Of a stretch of DNA of 64,000 nucleotides, positions 60,890 through 64,000 are shown piece after piece. Position 1 is the first letter of the stretch; the number at the start of each line of letters is the position of its first letter. The notes under the pieces are model-generated. The model was not told where the DNA came from. It searched no databases and saw nothing but the letters and a program-made list of their open reading frames with translations. The translations under genes were made by a program, and so were the position numbers. The stretch is from the NCBI RefSeq assembly GCF_030053155.1, contig NZ_CP125640.1, positions 2,232,001 through 2,296,000 on the forward strand, written 5' to 3'. The DNA is from Rhizobium sp. BT03. Its GTDB lineage: Bacteria; Pseudomonadota; Alphaproteobacteria; Rhizobiales; Rhizobiaceae.

Positions 60890-61393
60890 TCAGGCGGCGA
60901 TGCCCTGATTGCCGCCATTGCGCAGCATGTTGCGGAGGCGATAGGCGATCGCCAGCGGCTTGGGGAAGGGCTTGCGCAGGAAGGCGACCTTGCGGACGTA
61001 ATTGTCGACCCGCCAGCTTGCCCAGGTGCCGCCGGCGAAAAAGGCGACGTCGCCGGCGCACAAGGTTCGTTCGGTGCCGTCCTCGGCGGTGATATGGACC
61101 TCGCCTTCGAGGATCATCACGGTCTCGTCCCAGCCGAAATACCAGCGGAATTCGCCTGCCGTGCAGTCCCAGATCGCCGTCAGCGAGGCCTCGTCATGAC
61201 CGCGCGAATGTTCGGCGGTGCGGGCCTGCGGATTGCCGCTGATAATCCAGTCCGGATTGATCGGCGTCGATTTCAGCGGCAAGAGATCGCTCGCATGCGC
61301 GACGAAGGATTTGCCGGCCGGCTTCGCCACGGCATAAGGCACCGAGCGCGCGGCCATGGCGACCGCACTTGCAAGCATCAGCTTCCAGGCCAT
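60890..61393 (-). CDS. Cupin-domain protein
   Basis: A 167-residue protein with one cupin barrel (about 70-145): WYFGWDETVMILEGEVHITA and GDVAFFAGGTWASWRVDN. Strict metal-binding cupin histidines are poorly kept. A short hydrophobic N-terminus (MAWKLMLASAVAMAARSVPY) could be a signal or anchor, and a basic tail follows. The function is unknown. It converges on the LacI gene. Confidence 0.78.
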   Translation of the reverse strand: MAWKLMLASAVAMAARSVPYAVAKPAGKSFVAHASDLLPLKSTPINPDWIISGNPQARTAEHSRGHDEASLTAIWDCTAGEFRWYFGWDETVMILEGEVHITAEDGTERTLCAGDVAFFAGGTWASWRVDNYVRKVAFLRKPFPKPLAIAYRLRNMLRNGGNQGIAA

Positions 61394-61510
61394 GAAACAA
61401 CCCCCAAATCTTTATCCCTACCGAGATTTGGGTAACAGACAGTCGTAAGAACCTGGTTCACGCGGGGACTAAAAGTTTAACGATCGGGAAAGCGATCGGT
61501 TGAAGAGAGG

Positions 61511-61879
61511 TCAGAAAGCATCCGGAAAGTGCCGCGGCAGCCGGCCGGGCGTGACCGCGACGATATCGTAGCGCTGGGACAGACGGGCCTGATCCGCCTG
61601 GCGGGCGAGCCAGAGATCGCTTGCCGCCCTTATGCGCTTCTGGGCGACGGCGGAGACGGCGTCGACGGCCGCCGCCTCGCCATGGCGGGCCTTGACCTCG
61701 ACGAAGACGGCGAGATCGCCCTTGCGGGCAATAATATCGATCTCGCCGAGCCGGGTGCGGTGGCGCAGCGCCAGGATGCGGTAACCCTTCAGCATCAGAA
61801 AGACGGCGGCGACATATTCCGACATCAGGCCCCGGCGCAGCGCCTTCCTTTTCAGGGCGGTGAGATCCCTATCGCCCAT
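61511..61879 (-). CDS. YraN family (UPF0102) putative nuclease
   Basis: A 122-residue protein with a restriction-endonuclease-like fold: GYRILALRHRTRLGEIDIIARKGDLAVFVEVKAR contains the E-D-ExK-type residues (Glu of GEIDII, Asp, EVK). Its biological role is not established. It starts 11 bases inside the end of rsmI, a coupling found in many bacteria. Confidence 0.9.
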   Translation of the reverse strand: MGDRDLTALKRKALRRGLMSEYVAAVFLMLKGYRILALRHRTRLGEIDIIARKGDLAVFVEVKARHGEAAAVDAVSAVAQKRIRAASDLWLARQADQARLSQRYDIVAVTPGRLPRHFPDAF

Positions 61880-62786
61880 CGGCGCCCTTCAGCTCCAGCA
61901 GGCGCTGGTAGAGCACCTTGCGCGGCAGGCCGGTGAGACGGGCCGCCTCGGTCGCGGCCTTGGCCGTCGGCATGGTTTTTGCGAGATCGGCCAGCACGGC
62001 TTCGACATCGGCCTCCGGCGTTTCCACCGGCTCCGGCGGGCCGACGACGAGGACGATCTCGCCCTTGACGTTTTCCACCTGCTGATAGTGTGCGGCAAGC
62101 TCGCCAAGCGTGCCGCGGCGGAACTCTTCATAGGTCTTGGTCAGTTCACGGCAGACGGAGGCGGGCCGCGCACTGCCCAGCACGTCGGCGGCCGCAAGCA
62201 GCGTGGCGCCGATGCGATGCGGCGATTCAAAGAAGATCAATGTCGCGGGGGCCGCGACCAGTTCGCCGAGACGGTCGCGGCGGGCCTTGTCCTTGACCGG
62301 CAGGAAACCGGCAAAGAGAAAGGCATCGTTCGGCAGTCCGGAGCCGACAAGGGCTGCGAGCGGCGCCGAGGCGCCGGGAATGGGAATGACGCGGTAACCT
62401 GCCGCAATCGCCTGCTGCGCCAGCCGATAGCCGGGATCGGAGACCAGCGGCGTGCCGGCATCGGAGACGAGCGCCACCGAGCGGCCGGCTTCGAGCGCCT
62501 GGAGGAGCCGCGGGCCGGCCTCGTCGGCATTGTATTCGTGATAGGCGAAGGGGCGGTTCTGGATGCCGTAGCGGTCGAGCAGGACGCGGGTGACACGCGT
62601 ATCCTCGCAGGCGAGCACATCGGCGCCGGCCAGCGTTTCCAGCGCCCGCAGGGTGATATCGCCGAGATTGCCGATCGGGGTGGCGACCAGATAAAGCGCC
62701 GGTTCCAGCGGCCGCGCCGGCACCGCCATATTGTGCAGGCGGAAGCTTCGCCGGGTGGCGGCCTGCTCTGTTGTTTCCTCATTCAT
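61869..62786 (-). CDS. rsmI: 16S rRNA (cytidine1402-2'-O)-methyltransferase
   Basis: A SAM-dependent tetrapyrrole-methylase-fold enzyme modifying C1402 of 16S rRNA. The 305-residue protein has LYLVATPIGNLGDITLRALE (about 31-50), CEDTRVTRVLLDRYGI, VSDAGTPLVSDPGYRL and PGASAPLAALVGSGLP. It is divergent from dnaN across a 248-bp gap in which I recognised no further gene. Confidence 0.95.
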   Translation of the reverse strand: MNEETTEQAATRRSFRLHNMAVPARPLEPALYLVATPIGNLGDITLRALETLAGADVLACEDTRVTRVLLDRYGIQNRPFAYHEYNADEAGPRLLQALEAGRSVALVSDAGTPLVSDPGYRLAQQAIAAGYRVIPIPGASAPLAALVGSGLPNDAFLFAGFLPVKDKARRDRLGELVAAPATLIFFESPHRIGATLLAAADVLGSARPASVCRELTKTYEEFRRGTLGELAAHYQQVENVKGEIVLVVGPPEPVETPEADVEAVLADLAKTMPTAKAATEAARLTGLPRKVLYQRLLELKGADGR

Positions 62787-63034
62787 GCCATTTGCTTTCG
62801 TCCCGCCGTCGTCGCGCCTTTATGGGCGAGCGGCACGGCTTCGGCAAGGGTTCGGATTTCTGTGAGAATTGCCCGGGAAAACCGCAAATGCAGGCGCTTG
62901 GCCCTGCATGCCTCTTGCAATCCGATGCTGAAGTCTGCCATTTTGCCCGTCCACTCCCCCGGTCCCAGATCGGGAAAGCATTCCTCGGGTGCTCGATGCG
63001 CCCGGACAGTCACGGTCGAAAGCGGTAGCATTCC

Positions 63035-64000
63035 ATGCGTATTACTATTGAGCGGTCAAACCTGTTGAAATCGCTGAACCACGTGCACCGCGTGGTCGAA
63101 CGTCGCAACACGATCCCGATCCTGTCCAACGTATTGCTCAAGGCCGACGGCCAGAACCTCGACATGAAGGCGACCGACCTCGACCTCGAAATCACCGAGG
63201 CGACGCCGGCAAGCGTCGAACAATCAGGCGCCACCACCGTTCCGGCCCATCTTCTCTACGATATCGTTCGCAAGCTTCCCGACGGCTCGGAAGTGCTGCT
63301 CGCCACCAGCACCGACGGCGGCTCGATGACCGTGCAGTCCGGCCGCTCGAAATTCTCGCTGCAGTGCCTGCCGGAATCCGACTTTCCCGATCTGACCGCC
63401 GGCACCTTCACGCATTCCTTCAAGCTGAAGGCGACCGATCTGAAGATGCTGATCGACCGCACGCAGTTTGCGATCTCGACCGAGGAGACGCGCTATTATC
63501 TCAACGGCATCTTCTTCCACACGATCGAGAGCAAGGGCGACCTGAAGCTGAGGGCCGTCGCCACCGACGGCCACCGGCTGGCGCGCGCCGATGTCGATGC
63601 GCCTTCCGGCTCGGAAGGCATGCCCGGCATCATCATTCCGCGCAAGACGGTCGGCGAGTTGCAGAAGCTGGTCGACAATCCGGAAGCGATCGTCACCGTC
63701 GAAGTCTCCGATGCCAAGATCCGCCTGACCATCGGCTCGATCGTCATGACCTCGAAGCTGATCGACGGCACCTTCCCGGATTACCAGCGCGTCATCCCGA
63801 CCGGCAACGACAAGGAAATGCGCGTCGATTGCACGACCTTCGCCCAGGCCGTCGACCGTGTCTCGACCATCTCCTCCGAGCGCGGCCGCGCCGTGAAACT
63901 GGCGCTGTCCGAGGGGCAGCTGATGCTGACGGTCAACAATCCGGATTCCGGCAGCGCGACTGAGGAAGTCGCCGTCGGCTACGACACGGATGCGATGGAA
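63035..64000 (+). CDS. dnaN: DNA polymerase III beta sliding clamp (partial)
   Basis: The processivity clamp of replication. The first 322 codons are present, beginning MRITIERSNLLKSLNHVHRV, with RRNTIPILSNVLLKA and later TEETRYYLNGIFFH and ATDGHRLARADVDAPSGSEG. The right edge cuts the gene about 50 codons before the expected end (family length ~372). It is not linked to dnaA, which lies more than 44 kb away, as is usual in rhizobia. Confidence 0.96.
   Translation, partial: MRITIERSNLLKSLNHVHRVVERRNTIPILSNVLLKADGQNLDMKATDLDLEITEATPASVEQSGATTVPAHLLYDIVRKLPDGSEVLLATSTDGGSMTVQSGRSKFSLQCLPESDFPDLTAGTFTHSFKLKATDLKMLIDRTQFAISTEETRYYLNGIFFHTIESKGDLKLRAVATDGHRLARADVDAPSGSEGMPGIIIPRKTVGELQKLVDNPEAIVTVEVSDAKIRLTIGSIVMTSKLIDGTFPDYQRVIPTGNDKEMRVDCTTFAQAVDRVSTISSERGRAVKLALSEGQLMLTVNNPDSGSATEEVAVGYDTDAME

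Overview
The window is a stretch of rhizobial chromosome (Rhizobium leguminosarum/etli type). The base composition is high-GC, the gene order is alphaproteobacterial (miaB-phoH-ybeY-corC-lnt-praR-metK-trmB, hrcA-grpE, rsmI-yraN...gshB), and RIME-type palindromic repeats lie between genes. No rRNA or tRNA gene and no CRISPR array was seen. Most of it is a housekeeping backbone. Accessory material is concentrated at about 24.4-33.9 kb, 38.2-40.5 kb, 42.5-44.2 kb, 51.4-53.1 kb and 55.8-61.4 kb.

Layout. 0-8.6 kb: tRNA/rRNA modification and maturation (miaB, ybeY, trmB), lipoprotein acylation (lnt), a PraR-like regulator and SAM synthesis (metK). 9.0-12.8 kb: stress genes (hsp20 with a DUF1150 gene, grpE, hrcA), with two good RpoH-type promoters. 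12.9-17.1 kb: rph, a VOC protein, rdgB, hemW and a saccharopine-dehydrogenase-like gene. 17.2-24.3 kb: dnaA with a long leader rich in GANTC sites, rpsT, an enoyl-CoA hydratase, mutM, ubiE and ubiB.

24.5-32.1 kb holds the most interesting system. It is a co-directional cluster of a histidine-ammonia-lyase homologue lacking the Ala-Ser-Gly triad that forms the MIO cofactor, a hydantoinase-like amidohydrolase, an N-carbamoyl-amino-acid hydrolase, a DUF917 protein, a TfoX-like protein and a urocanase homologue. Each step matches the known bacterial route from ergothioneine to glutamate (ergothionase, thiourocanate hydratase, desulfuration, hydantoin-propionate hydrolysis, carbamoyl-glutamate hydrolysis), so I propose ergothioneine or a related betaine as substrate. 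Two inverted copies of a ~113-bp double-palindrome repeat bracket this region and the adjoining MFS gene.

33.9-51.4 kb: a LysR/SDR pair, coaBC, a class II amidotransferase, a candidate 23-residue peptide gene with an extended Shine-Dalgarno, a GntR regulator whose promoter and start codon lie in a perfect 23-bp inverted repeat, an MFS transporter, a peptidase S10, a GFA protein, prfC, dut, an acetyltransferase, Lrp/EamA, dps, LysE and cysK. An IS1182-family element (42.7-44.2 kb) interrupts a palindromic repeat. An IS5-family element with a translational frameshift (51.4-52.3 kb) sits beside an atypical secreted-protein gene and a transposase remnant.

53.1-64.0 kb: comM and gshB, then a ribose-type ABC importer with a divergent LacI regulator and operators and a cupin gene, then yraN, rsmI and the first 322 codons of dnaN, which runs off the right edge. 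The importer lies between gshB and yraN, which are neighbours in many proteobacteria.
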